A stretch of 23,568 bases of DNA from Rothia sp. HMSC078H08. GTDB lineage: Bacteria > Actinomycetota > Actinomycetes > Actinomycetales > Micrococcaceae. The DNA lies in assembly GCF_001808955.1 (NCBI RefSeq), contig NZ_KV795249.1, positions 1 to 23,568 of the forward strand, in the 5' to 3' direction. This document shows positions 16,977 through 23,568 of the stretch, piece after piece (within the stretch, counting starts at the first letter, position 1; every line of letters begins with the position of its first letter). The notes beneath the pieces were generated by a model that was given only the letters and a program-made list of their open reading frames with translations, did not search any database and was not told where the DNA came from. The position numbers and the translations under genes are program-made.

Positions 16977-17942
16977 ATGTCTCCAATCGTAAAACCATTT
17001 AAAACATATGAACAGCAGGTTGGAATCTTGCGGCAGCGAGGCATGCTCGTAGGTTCTCAAGAACATGCCGTTCACGTCCTTGAGCGTGTTAGTTACTATC
17101 GGCTGAGTGGTTACTACTATTCGTTCCGGCGGCCTGCGGGAAGCGGGCAGCGCTCGGATACTTTCGTGCCCGGAACCGTCTTTGAAGATATCGTGGCCCT
17201 GTATGAATATGACCGTAATCTTCGGTCTATTGCGTTTTCGTATTTCTCGCAGTTTGAGGTGTATTTGCGGTCCCGCCTAGGGAATTTACTGGGGGCAGTG
17301 GATCCACTCATATACGAGGATGAAACTCAGTGCGACCTTCAAGGTAGTAAAAGGCGCACTGCTTGGAACAGATTTACGAGAAAAAGTGAACAGCTTATTC
17401 GTACTTCTGAAGAGGAATTCGTGAAGCATCACCGTGAACAATACGGCGGGAAGTTGCCCGTGTGGGTTGTGGTGGAAGTTCTAGATTTGGGGGCTCTACA
17501 GAATCTGTATTTGGTCTCTCCGGCAAATATCCGGCGAGATATCGCGAAAGCCTTGGGCTGTACTGACCCCCAATTGGAAACCTGGATTAACTCGCTGCGG
17601 GTAATGCGCAATATTTGTGCGCATCAAAGTAGGTTCTACAATAAGCTGCACCCAGAGCCTCGCTTACCGCGTGTGTTGAGAGGTGGAAGAGTTGAGAGCC
17701 CTGAAATCCGTGAGGTTGTTGACCTATTTGGTGTGCCGCAGGCTGAAGAGAACCATAAGATGTGTAAGACTTTCGGAATGCTCACTCTCCTCAAATATCT
17801 GATGGACAAGGGCGGAATTGGGGATACGGAATCTCTGACGCAGATTCTGAAGGAACGTCCTGATATTTCCGTTCCTGGGGTTGATGTATCGCGGGCTATG
17901 GGCATACCGCAAGGTTGGGAAGAAACCCGTTTGTGGAGCTAA
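16977..17942 (+). CDS. Abi-like (AbiD/AbiF family, Abi_2) HEPN protein
   Basis: Predicted abortive-infection effector. The 321-residue protein has the family pattern: N-terminal KPFKTYEQQV and a repeat-reading YYRLSGYYY (40-48), LPVWVVVEVLDLG at 160-172, and the HEPN R-x4-H motif as RNICAH with R211 and H216. HEPN proteins with this motif are typically metal-independent RNases, so RNA cleavage after phage infection or loss of an antitoxin is the likely activity; the target is unknown. No signal peptide or membrane segment. The ATG has only a weak ribosome binding site, consistent with tight control. The upstream 350 bases hold two copies of a structured RNA element. AT-richer than folE and folP, and it interrupts the usual folE-folP adjacency, both signs of insertion. 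A strong terminator follows. Confidence 0.88.
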   Translation: MSPIVKPFKTYEQQVGILRQRGMLVGSQEHAVHVLERVSYYRLSGYYYSFRRPAGSGQRSDTFVPGTVFEDIVALYEYDRNLRSIAFSYFSQFEVYLRSRLGNLLGAVDPLIYEDETQCDLQGSKRRTAWNRFTRKSEQLIRTSEEEFVKHHREQYGGKLPVWVVVEVLDLGALQNLYLVSPANIRRDIAKALGCTDPQLETWINSLRVMRNICAHQSRFYNKLHPEPRLPRVLRGGRVESPEIREVVDLFGVPQAEENHKMCKTFGMLTLLKYLMDKGGIGDTESLTQILKERPDISVPGVDVSRAMGIPQGWEETRLWS

Positions 17943-17968
17943 AATCTTCACTGCTTATAGACACGCTG

Positions 17969-18001
17969 AAAGGGGCGGAGGTTTTCACCTCCGCCCCTTT
18001 T
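17969..18001 (+). terminator. Strong terminator after the Abi gene
   Basis: AAAGGGGCGGAGGT (17969-17982) pairs perfectly with ACCTCCGCCCCTTT (17987-18000) around TTTC, followed by T. The A-run on the left lets it also work for the opposite strand. Confidence 0.92.
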
Positions 18002-18062
18002 GTCGTACGGTTGTGCCCCCCTCTAGAGCCAACCGGTGCTTAGCGCCGTTCCGGGCCTTTAG

Positions 18063-18079
18063 AAGGCTCGAAGAGCCTT
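18063..18079 (-). terminator. Hairpin overlapping the end of the small membrane protein gene
   Basis: AAGGCTC (18063-18069) pairs with GAGCCTT (18073-18079) around three bases. On the minus strand it covers the stop codon of the small gene. No T-tract, so termination is uncertain; the Abi terminator further along could also stop this transcript. Confidence 0.4.
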
Positions 18080-18266
18080 AGCCCTCGTTCTTGTTGTCCC
18101 AGCCCAGTGCGAGGGTCACGATCAGGCCCAGGGCGATGAAGCCGCAGCCGGTTGCAGAACCGAAAGCAATCCAGCGGACCGCGGGAGCGTTCTCGGCCAG
18201 AACAATAACGAACAGCGAAGCAATCGCGATCAGGGACAAAATCCACGCGCCGGTCTTCAAATTCAC
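18078..18266 (-). CDS. Small two-helix membrane protein, unknown function
   Basis: A 62-residue protein with two hydrophobic segments (~8-24 GAWILSLIAIASLFVIV region and ~32-55 WIAFGSATGCGFIALGLIVT region) and a short charged tail NKNEG. GTG start at 18266 with AGGAAGTG six to thirteen bases upstream on the minus strand. The host-like GC content suggests it belongs to the chromosome rather than to the Abi insertion. I recognise no family. It is convergent with the Abi gene and divergent from folP. Confidence 0.65.
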   Translation of the reverse strand: MNLKTGAWILSLIAIASLFVIVLAENAPAVRWIAFGSATGCGFIALGLIVTLALGWDNKNEG

Positions 18267-18367
18267 GATGAGTCACTTCCTAGAGTATGTATGTGTATGA
18301 GGTGCCCAACCCACACCGCTGTGACGCAGGCAGAGCATACCCTCCCAGGATACCCCCAAATCGGTAT

Positions 18368-18385
18368 GCCATATGCAAATATGGC
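18368..18385. promoter_or_regulatory. Palindrome upstream of folP
   Basis: GCCATATGCAAATATGGC has perfect 7-bp arms around GCAA and lies ~26 bases upstream of the folP -10 candidate, the position of an operator or activator site. It lies in the gap shared with the divergent small gene. Confidence 0.45.
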
Positions 18386-18410
18386 GCGCTGTGTCATTCG
18401 GCAGATTCGG

Positions 18411-18416
18411 TAGGAT
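18411..18416 (+). promoter_or_regulatory. Candidate -10 box of folP (leaderless)
   Basis: TAGGAT fits TANNNT and is seven bases before the ATG at 18424, the spacing of leaderless actinobacterial genes. The same bases (AGGA) could instead serve as a ribosome binding site of an mRNA starting further upstream. Confidence 0.4.
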
Positions 18417-18423
18417 TAAAACC

Positions 18424-19389
18424 ATGACCGAAGACACCGCCCCCCACCCCGCCGCCGCACCCCTGCCCTGCGATGCGCTCGCCACCGAGCGCACCCTCGT
18501 CATGGGCATCCTGAACGTCACCCCCGACTCCTTCAGCGACGGCGGCCAGCACTACGCCACCACCGACGCCATCGCCCATGCCGCCCGCATGATTGCCGAG
18601 GGCGCCTCCATTATCGACATTGGCGGTGAGTCCACCCGCCCCGCCGGTGCCGTGCGCATCAGCGTGGAGGAGGAGCAGCGCCGCATCCTGCCCGTCATCG
18701 AGGCAGTCGCGCAGATGGGCACCACCATCAGCGTTGACACCATGAACCCGCAGACCGCCCGCGCCGCCATCGCCGCCGGTGCGCACATCATCAACGATGT
18801 GTCCGGTCTGAACGTGAGCGATGAAATGATCGAAACCGCCGCTGAACTGCAGGTGCCGTACATCCTCATGCACGCCCGCGGCACCTCCCAGACCATGGAC
18901 AGCCTGGCGGAGTACCCGCGCGGCGTGGTCACCGAGGTTGTGGAGGAGCTGACCGGCCTGCGCGAGCGTTTCCTCGCCGCCGGTGTGCTGCCGCAGAACC
19001 TGATTCTTGACCCGGGTCTGGGCTTCGCGAAGGGCGGCATGCAGGATTGGGAGCTGCTCGCCGCCATTGACGAGCTACAGGGTCTGGGGCACCGCCTGCT
19101 CATTGCCGGTTCCCGCAAGCGTTTTATCGCCAACGCCCTGACTGCGGCGGATATGGCGCTGGCCGAGCGCCTGAACGCGAGCGGTTTCACCGCAACCGAT
19201 GCGGGTGAGGCTGAACGCGAACTGTGGCAGTCGCTGTCGGAGCCGCGCCCGGCTCAGCATCGTGCGGCAGCCTCTGCGGCGGTGACCGCCCTGGTGGCGG
19301 CGCGCGGCGTGTGGGCGGTGCGCGTGCACGACGTGCCCGCTAGCGTGGACGCGGTGACTATTGCCTCCGCGCTGCGCGCCGTCATGTAG
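18424..19389 (+). CDS. folP: Dihydropteroate synthase
   Basis: Condenses 6-hydroxymethyl-7,8-dihydropterin pyrophosphate with p-aminobenzoate; target of sulfonamides. The 321-residue TIM-barrel protein shows the family motifs NVTPDSFSDGG 31-41, IDIGGESTRPAG 64-75, SVDT (D105), INDVSG 123-128, DPGLGFAK 196-203, SRKRF 230-234 and the C-terminal VRVHDV 299-304. The first ~24 residues are an Ala/Pro-rich extension. Start ATG 18424; the frame is open to 18373 but the upstream ATG there lies in the palindrome region. First gene of the folP-folB-folK run after the Abi insertion. Confidence 0.96.
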   Translation: MTEDTAPHPAAAPLPCDALATERTLVMGILNVTPDSFSDGGQHYATTDAIAHAARMIAEGASIIDIGGESTRPAGAVRISVEEEQRRILPVIEAVAQMGTTISVDTMNPQTARAAIAAGAHIINDVSGLNVSDEMIETAAELQVPYILMHARGTSQTMDSLAEYPRGVVTEVVEELTGLRERFLAAGVLPQNLILDPGLGFAKGGMQDWELLAAIDELQGLGHRLLIAGSRKRFIANALTAADMALAERLNASGFTATDAGEAERELWQSLSEPRPAQHRAAASAAVTALVAARGVWAVRVHDVPASVDAVTIASALRAVM

Positions 19390-19467
19390 GTACCGCCCCC
19401 CTATGCACCTCACGGGGCTCGGCTCACGCGCCGGGTACCCGCTACAACCAACCACTGAGGAGACTCC

Positions 19468-19899
19468 ATGCCGAATTCGGCCTACGCCCACCACGACCGC
19501 ATCACGCTTAGTGGCATCACCGCCGTGGGTTTCCACGGCGTTCTCGACTTTGAGAAGCGTGACGGTCAGCCCTTCACCGTCGACGCGACGCTCTACACCG
19601 ACTTCGCGGACGCCGCCGCGGGGGATGACCTGGAAAAGACCACGAACTACGCGCAGGTGGCCGAGCTGATTCACCAAAAAATCGTCTTCGGCTCGCTTGA
19701 CCTGATCGAGACGCTCGCCGTGCGGATTGCCGAGGGGATTCTCTCCGAGTTCGCGCGCATCGACGCGGTGGAGGTGAAGGTCTCCAAGCCGCAGGCCCCC
19801 ATCACCGTTCCCTTCGAGAACGTGGCGGTGAGCGTGTTCCGCGAGCGTATTCCCGAGTCCCTGCAGGCCGCCATGCCCGGTACCGAAGGGAGGTGCTAA
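19468..19899 (+). CDS. folB: Dihydroneopterin aldolase
   Basis: Converts 7,8-dihydroneopterin to 6-hydroxymethyl-7,8-dihydropterin and glycolaldehyde. The 143-residue protein has the pterin-site pattern GFHGVLDFEK (21-30, E29), TTNYAQV (Y61), LIETLA (79-84, E81) and the catalytic lysine K107 in VSKPQAPI. A ~20-residue C-terminal tail goes beyond the usual domain end. Ribosome binding site GAGGAG at good spacing; 78 bases after folP, ending two bases before folK. Confidence 0.95.
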   Translation: MPNSAYAHHDRITLSGITAVGFHGVLDFEKRDGQPFTVDATLYTDFADAAAGDDLEKTTNYAQVAELIHQKIVFGSLDLIETLAVRIAEGILSEFARIDAVEVKVSKPQAPITVPFENVAVSVFRERIPESLQAAMPGTEGRC

Positions 19900-19901
19900 C
19901 G

Positions 19902-20480
19902 ATGCCGCTCAGGCCGCTTTCCGCCCATCGCGCCGTGCTGGCGCTGGGCTCAAATCTGGGCGAGAGCGAGAGCACCATTGAGCGTGCCGTCGTCGACCTT
20001 CGGGAGGCGGGCGTGCGCATCCTGCGGGTCTCGCCGCTGTACCGTACCGCTCCGGTGGGTGGGCCGGAGGGTCAGCCGGACTACGTGAACGCCGTGATTG
20101 AGGTGTCGACCGAGCTGAGCCCCTACGAGCTGCTGAAGCTGTGCAACGCGGTGGAGGCGGCGCATCACCGCGAGCGTCTGGTGCGCTGGGGCCCGCGCAC
20201 CCTCGATATTGACGTGATTGACTACGAGGGTACCGTCTCTGATGACCCGGTGCTGACTCTGCCGCACCCGCGCGCGCACGAGCGGGCTTTTGTGCTGACG
20301 CCGTGGGCGCGTATGGATCCGGAGGCGCGCCTGCTGGTGGCGCGCAGCGATGGGGGCGCCGTAACCTACGTGCCGGTGAGCGTTGCGGAGCTTTCCCGCG
20401 ACCTCAACCTGACCCACGAGGACGCCGGCGAGGACGCAATTCGTTATATGCGTGAAATGAACCTGTCCGTTGGCCCCTAA
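19902..20480 (+). CDS. folK: 2-amino-4-hydroxy-6-hydroxymethyldihydropteridine pyrophosphokinase
   Basis: Pyrophosphorylates 6-hydroxymethyl-7,8-dihydropterin with ATP, giving the FolP substrate. The 192-residue protein starts its domain with ALGSNLG (14-20), has YRTAPVGG (47-54), and the signature RWGPRTLDIDVIDY (95-108) with the metal-binding D102 and D104, then LPHPRAHERAFVLTPW (120-135). Start ATG 19902 has GGGAGG eight bases upstream; a GTG at 19893 overlaps that site and is rejected. Directly coupled to folB. Confidence 0.96.
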   Translation: MPLRPLSAHRAVLALGSNLGESESTIERAVVDLREAGVRILRVSPLYRTAPVGGPEGQPDYVNAVIEVSTELSPYELLKLCNAVEAAHHRERLVRWGPRTLDIDVIDYEGTVSDDPVLTLPHPRAHERAFVLTPWARMDPEARLLVARSDGGAVTYVPVSVAELSRDLNLTHEDAGEDAIRYMREMNLSVGP

Positions 20481-20525
20481 ATGTGGCACTCTGGAAGGCA
20501 GAGGAACCGACCGAAAGGAAACACC

Positions 20526-21041
20526 ATGAAACCCCTCCGGTATTCGGCGGTGCTCTGGACGGCGATAGGCGCCGCGGCGCTGACCGTGCTGGTGCACGCG
20601 GTGCTGGTGAACGCCGGTCATAGCGAGCTGCATTTCTCGTGGATGCTCGGGCTGGTGTGCCTGCTCGTGGCCGCCGGCGCGGTGTGGCTGGGGGTGCAGG
20701 TGGCGCGGTATCGCCGTATTCGGACGCGCGAGAAGGCACCGCACATGGGTCCGATTCTGGCTGCGCGTGCCCTGGCCTATGCGCAGGGTTCGATTCTGAC
20801 GGGTTCCCTGCTGACGGGTGTGTGTGCCGCAATCTTTGGTTTTCACCTGACGGTGGCGCCTGCCCGCGGTCTGTCTGCGCTTTTCTGGCAGGTCGTGGTG
20901 AACCTGGTCTGTAGCGTTGCGCTGCTGGCGGCCGGCCTGTGGGCGCAGCATTGTTGTCGTATTCCGCCGGGGGAGGACGAGGACGATTCTCCCTCCGGTT
21001 CCGTGAAGTCGCGAGAGGGAGGAACCTATGCCGGCTCCTAA
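20526..21041 (+). CDS. DUF3180 family membrane protein
   Basis: A 171-residue integral membrane protein with four hydrophobic segments (~8-29, ~38-59, ~88-108 and ~118-140) and an acidic, Ser-rich cytoplasmic tail. The AARALAYAQGS segment and the position right after folK fit the actinobacterial DUF3180 family. Function unknown. ATG 20526 has AAAGGAAA just upstream; the frame runs open to the folK end, but only this start gives a sensible N-terminus. Its last 14 bases overlap the next gene, which suggests co-translation. Confidence 0.88.
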   Translation: MKPLRYSAVLWTAIGAAALTVLVHAVLVNAGHSELHFSWMLGLVCLLVAAGAVWLGVQVARYRRIRTREKAPHMGPILAARALAYAQGSILTGSLLTGVCAAIFGFHLTVAPARGLSALFWQVVVNLVCSVALLAAGLWAQHCCRIPPGEDEDDSPSGSVKSREGGTYAGS

Positions 21042-21675
21042 ATCGAACAATTATTCTCAGAATCCCATGCCGCAGGGCGGCGGCCCGGGACAGACCCCCG
21101 CGCCGAGCGTACCGACCGCACGACCCGCCGGGGTCCCCCTGGGCCTGCCCGGAGTGGGCGGGCCTGCACCCCGGCAGGCCGCACCCGACCCGCAGTGGCA
21201 GCCCGCGGCCCCCGGCTACCTGAAGGTTCGCTTCATCCACACCGTGGCCGCGTTCGTGCCGGTGCTGCTGGTGGGGCTGGGCCTGGATGCACTCGCGGTT
21301 CTGACCGACGGACCCCTGTGGATGCGCATCCTGGGTGTGCTGGTGGCTCTCGTTGCGGTGTTCTGGGGCGGCTGGTGGCTGCTCACCACCCCGCGCCGCA
21401 CCCGCGCCCTGGCCTACGCGCTGGAGAGCAACCACCTCATGACCCGCCGCGGCCTGGTTTTCCGCAGCATCACTTCGATTCCGTACGGGCGCATCCAGTA
21501 CGTTGACGTCGATTCGGGACCGCTCGAGCGTCTCAGCGGGGTGTCGCGTCTGACGGTGCGCACCGCCGGTGAGGCCGCCGGCACGGTTGTGGTGTACGGC
21601 GTCCCGAACGACATCGTGGATGCGGTCCGTGCCGAGCTGGTGCGCCGCGCCGATGAGCGAATGGCGGCCCTGTAA
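21028..21675 (+). CDS. Bacterial-PH-domain membrane protein (YdbS-like)
   Basis: A 215-residue protein: a Pro/Gly-rich cytoplasmic N-terminus (~1-60), two transmembrane segments (~66-91 and ~98-120), then one bacterial PH (bPH2/DUF304) domain (~125-205; SNHLMTRRGLVFRSITSIPY, then IQYVDVDSGPLERLSGVSRL). It resembles B. subtilis YdbS, which is paired with the multi-domain YdbT, and here too the next gene is the larger partner. Strong ribosome binding site GAGGGAGG inside the end of the DUF3180 gene. Stop overlaps the next start by one base (TAATG). Role at the membrane unknown. Confidence 0.88.
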   Translation: MPAPKSNNYSQNPMPQGGGPGQTPAPSVPTARPAGVPLGLPGVGGPAPRQAAPDPQWQPAAPGYLKVRFIHTVAAFVPVLLVGLGLDALAVLTDGPLWMRILGVLVALVAVFWGGWWLLTTPRRTRALAYALESNHLMTRRGLVFRSITSIPYGRIQYVDVDSGPLERLSGVSRLTVRTAGEAAGTVVVYGVPNDIVDAVRAELVRRADERMAAL

Positions 21676-23522
21676 TGAGCGCGCCCGTTCCGAACAATAA
21701 CGTCCCGAGCGGTGGCGCGCCGGGCGGCCAGGGCGTGGGCGGCCCCGGCGGTCCGCAGGAACAGACGTGGTGGCGCGCCGATATCCGCACGTTCATCATG
21801 AACCTGTGGTTCATTATTCTGCTGGCCTTCGGCTTCTTTCAGAGCATCATTCTGAATATTCTGACCACCCCGCCGAACGAGTGGGGCACGCGCCTGACGC
21901 AGGTGTTCAACGAGGACGACAGCTATTTCAGCGCGACGTATTCGCAGCTGATTGGCTTCGTCGTTCTGGTGCTGGTTCTGTTTGCTGGCTCGCTTCAATG
22001 GTGGTTCACCCGCTATCACCTGGATGAGCTGGCGATTCACCGCCGCAGCGGTATCTTCTTCAAGAAGGAGCGCACGATCCGCCTGGAGAGCGTGCAGAGC
22101 GTGGATATTTCCCGTCCGCTGGTGGCGCGCCTGCTGGGCCTGTCGGAGCTGCGTTTTGAGGTTGCGGACGGCTCCGGCGAGGCGCTGCACATCAAGTACC
22201 TGTCGCGGGCGAAGGCCACCCGGTTGCGTCATGCGGCTCTGCAGAGCATCTCGATTCTGCGGGCTCAGGGCAGGGGAGCCCGGGCCGGCTACCGGTCGGA
22301 TGCGCCGCTCCCCTCGGGCGCGGCTTCCTCTGCCCCCTCGGCTCAGCCTGCATCCCCGGCTCAGCCTGCTCCCTCGATTCAGTCCGGTGCGCCCCGGCCC
22401 GGCGTATCCCAGTCCAGCGTGCCCCAGCCCGGCGTCTCGCAGCCTCATCCTGCGCAGTCCGACTCGGCTTCCTCGGCCTACCCCGCCGCTTCGCCCGCTC
22501 CGGCCGGAAACTTCCCCGAACCCGGTAACCCCGAGGGTGCGGTGGCCTTCCGCATCTCGACCGGCACCCTCATCATGTCGATTCTGCTGGAGAACCTCGT
22601 GTGGGTTATCCCGCTGGTCATCGTCATGGGCGTGAGCGCAATTATCACGGCAATTTTCAGTGGAATCAGCCCGCTGTACATCCCGATGTTTGCCCTCCCG
22701 AGCCTCGGCGCGCCGCTCATCGGTTACGCGGGTGCGCTGTGGGCCCGCTTCGATAACTCCGCGCGGTTCAGGATTTATTGCGGTGACCGCGGGGCCCTCA
22801 CCCTGCGCTACGGCTTCACCGGAACCCACACGCAGAACGTGCTGCCGGAGCGCGTGCAGGCGGTTCAGGTTGAGCAGTCGATTCTCTGGAAGATGTTCGG
22901 TTGGTACCGCATCAAGATGACCATCGCCGGCGTGGGTATCGACAGGCCCGATCAGGGCGGGCTGACCCGCAACGTGGCCCTGCCGGTGGGCAATGCACGC
23001 GAGACCGCCGCGGTGCTGCGTCTGCTCCTGCCGGGGCTGGACGAGCAGCAGGCGCAGGTGCTCATGGCCGCGGCGCGCAGCTCCCAGAAGCGACAGGTGC
23101 CCGGTGCCCCGCAGATGCTGCAGGTGCCGTCCACGGCCCGCTGGCTTGACCCGCTCACCCTGCACATTAAGGGCCTGACCAGCATTAACGCCTCCGCGCA
23201 GGGGGCTCAGAGCCCCGCCTCCTCGCGCCCTGACGCGAACATCGAGGAGCACGCCCGCGGCGATCTGCTGCTGATCCGTAACGGCTTCTTGGTGCGCAGG
23301 CTGTCGGTGCTGCCGGTGCGGCGCGTGCTGGGCGTGCGCTGGACTCAGGGCCCGCTCGAGCGTGCGTGCGGATGCGCCACCCTGCGCTTCGACGTTGCGA
23401 AGGGCCCGGTGAGCACCACCATGAAGCACCTGCCGCCGCGCACGAGCCTGATTATCGCTTCGACCCTCACGGAGCGCCTGGAGGGTACCCGCGCCTACTA
23501 CCGCGTGCCCGAGGCACGTTAG
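21675..23522 (+). CDS. Bacterial-PH-domain membrane protein, three PH domains (YdbT-like)
   Basis: A 615-residue membrane protein. Segments: a Gly/Pro-rich N-terminus (1-30); hydrophobic helices ~40-63 and ~91-110; first bacterial PH domain ~112-190 (RRSGIFFKKERTIRLESVQS); a low-complexity Ser/Ala/Pro/Gln linker ~205-285; helices ~298-330 and ~334-357; second PH domain ~365-450 (GFTGTHTQNVLPERVQAVQV); third PH domain ~525-605 (RNGFLVRRLSVLPVRRVLGV). The arrangement matches YdbT-type partners of the preceding gene, and the two overlap by one base. The ~80-residue linker is longer than needed for the fold. Function unknown; a complex of the two at the membrane is the natural inference. Confidence 0.88.
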   Translation: MSAPVPNNNVPSGGAPGGQGVGGPGGPQEQTWWRADIRTFIMNLWFIILLAFGFFQSIILNILTTPPNEWGTRLTQVFNEDDSYFSATYSQLIGFVVLVLVLFAGSLQWWFTRYHLDELAIHRRSGIFFKKERTIRLESVQSVDISRPLVARLLGLSELRFEVADGSGEALHIKYLSRAKATRLRHAALQSISILRAQGRGARAGYRSDAPLPSGAASSAPSAQPASPAQPAPSIQSGAPRPGVSQSSVPQPGVSQPHPAQSDSASSAYPAASPAPAGNFPEPGNPEGAVAFRISTGTLIMSILLENLVWVIPLVIVMGVSAIITAIFSGISPLYIPMFALPSLGAPLIGYAGALWARFDNSARFRIYCGDRGALTLRYGFTGTHTQNVLPERVQAVQVEQSILWKMFGWYRIKMTIAGVGIDRPDQGGLTRNVALPVGNARETAAVLRLLLPGLDEQQAQVLMAAARSSQKRQVPGAPQMLQVPSTARWLDPLTLHIKGLTSINASAQGAQSPASSRPDANIEEHARGDLLLIRNGFLVRRLSVLPVRRVLGVRWTQGPLERACGCATLRFDVAKGPVSTTMKHLPPRTSLIIASTLTERLEGTRAYYRVPEAR

Positions 23523-23568
23523 CGCCGGAACCTCAACCGGCAAGGCCCGCCCGCACCACTCGGTGCGG

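Noticed and set aside
21414..23543. 709-codon open frame antisense to the PH-domain genes
   Set aside because: Arg/Gln/His-rich shadow; the sense strand has coherent membrane segments and PH domains.

Overview
The window is a GC-rich actinobacterial chromosome segment. Gene content and order (tilS-hpt-ftsH-folE ... folP-folB-folK-DUF3180-two bacterial-PH proteins, with dacB and ppa divergent upstream) are typical of Micrococcaceae, and composition plus the SLH-type surface protein point to a Rothia-like organism. That assignment is inference from synteny and protein style, not from a search.

Layout. 1-186: two short tandem repeats. 187-3303 (minus): a large superfamily 1 helicase resembling the TM0106-type RecB-like nuclease/helicase family. 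3411-3478: a parS-like ParB site inside a longer inverted repeat. 3511-5079 (minus): DacB/PBP4-type D-Ala-D-Ala carboxypeptidase lipoprotein. 5398-5883: inorganic pyrophosphatase. About 5993-9660: an AT-richer accessory block with an exported protein of unknown function, a parallel beta-helix (pectate-lyase-3-like) protein and an SLH surface protein, bounded on both sides by nearly identical copies of a ~75 bp terminator-like element. 9803-11427: a hipBA toxin-antitoxin operon with two mirror-image operators. 11522-16522: tilS, hpt, ftsH, folE. 16523-18266: an insertion in the folate cluster, made of a structured non-coding region, an AbiD/AbiF-type HEPN protein and, on the other strand, a small membrane protein. 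18424-23522: folP, folB, folK, a DUF3180 membrane protein and two bacterial-PH-domain membrane proteins, tightly packed.

How the genes work together. FolE, FolP, FolB and FolK supply most of the dihydropteroate branch of folate synthesis. They share the locus with tRNA modification (TilS), purine salvage (Hpt) and membrane proteolysis (FtsH), the usual actinobacterial housekeeping cluster. Two defence or stress modules interrupt it: hipBA before tilS, and the Abi cassette between folE and folP.

The most interesting signal is in the 454-base gap between folE and the Abi gene. It holds two tandem, diverged copies of one structured RNA element (16627-16728 and 16772-16866). Both begin CATGAC, carry an upper hairpin, then AGTA, then a CCGG-closed double stem, and end in a U-run. 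Their paired positions change in a compensatory way. This resembles the repeat RNA antitoxins of type III toxin-antitoxin systems and the structured RNAs known upstream of some abiF genes.
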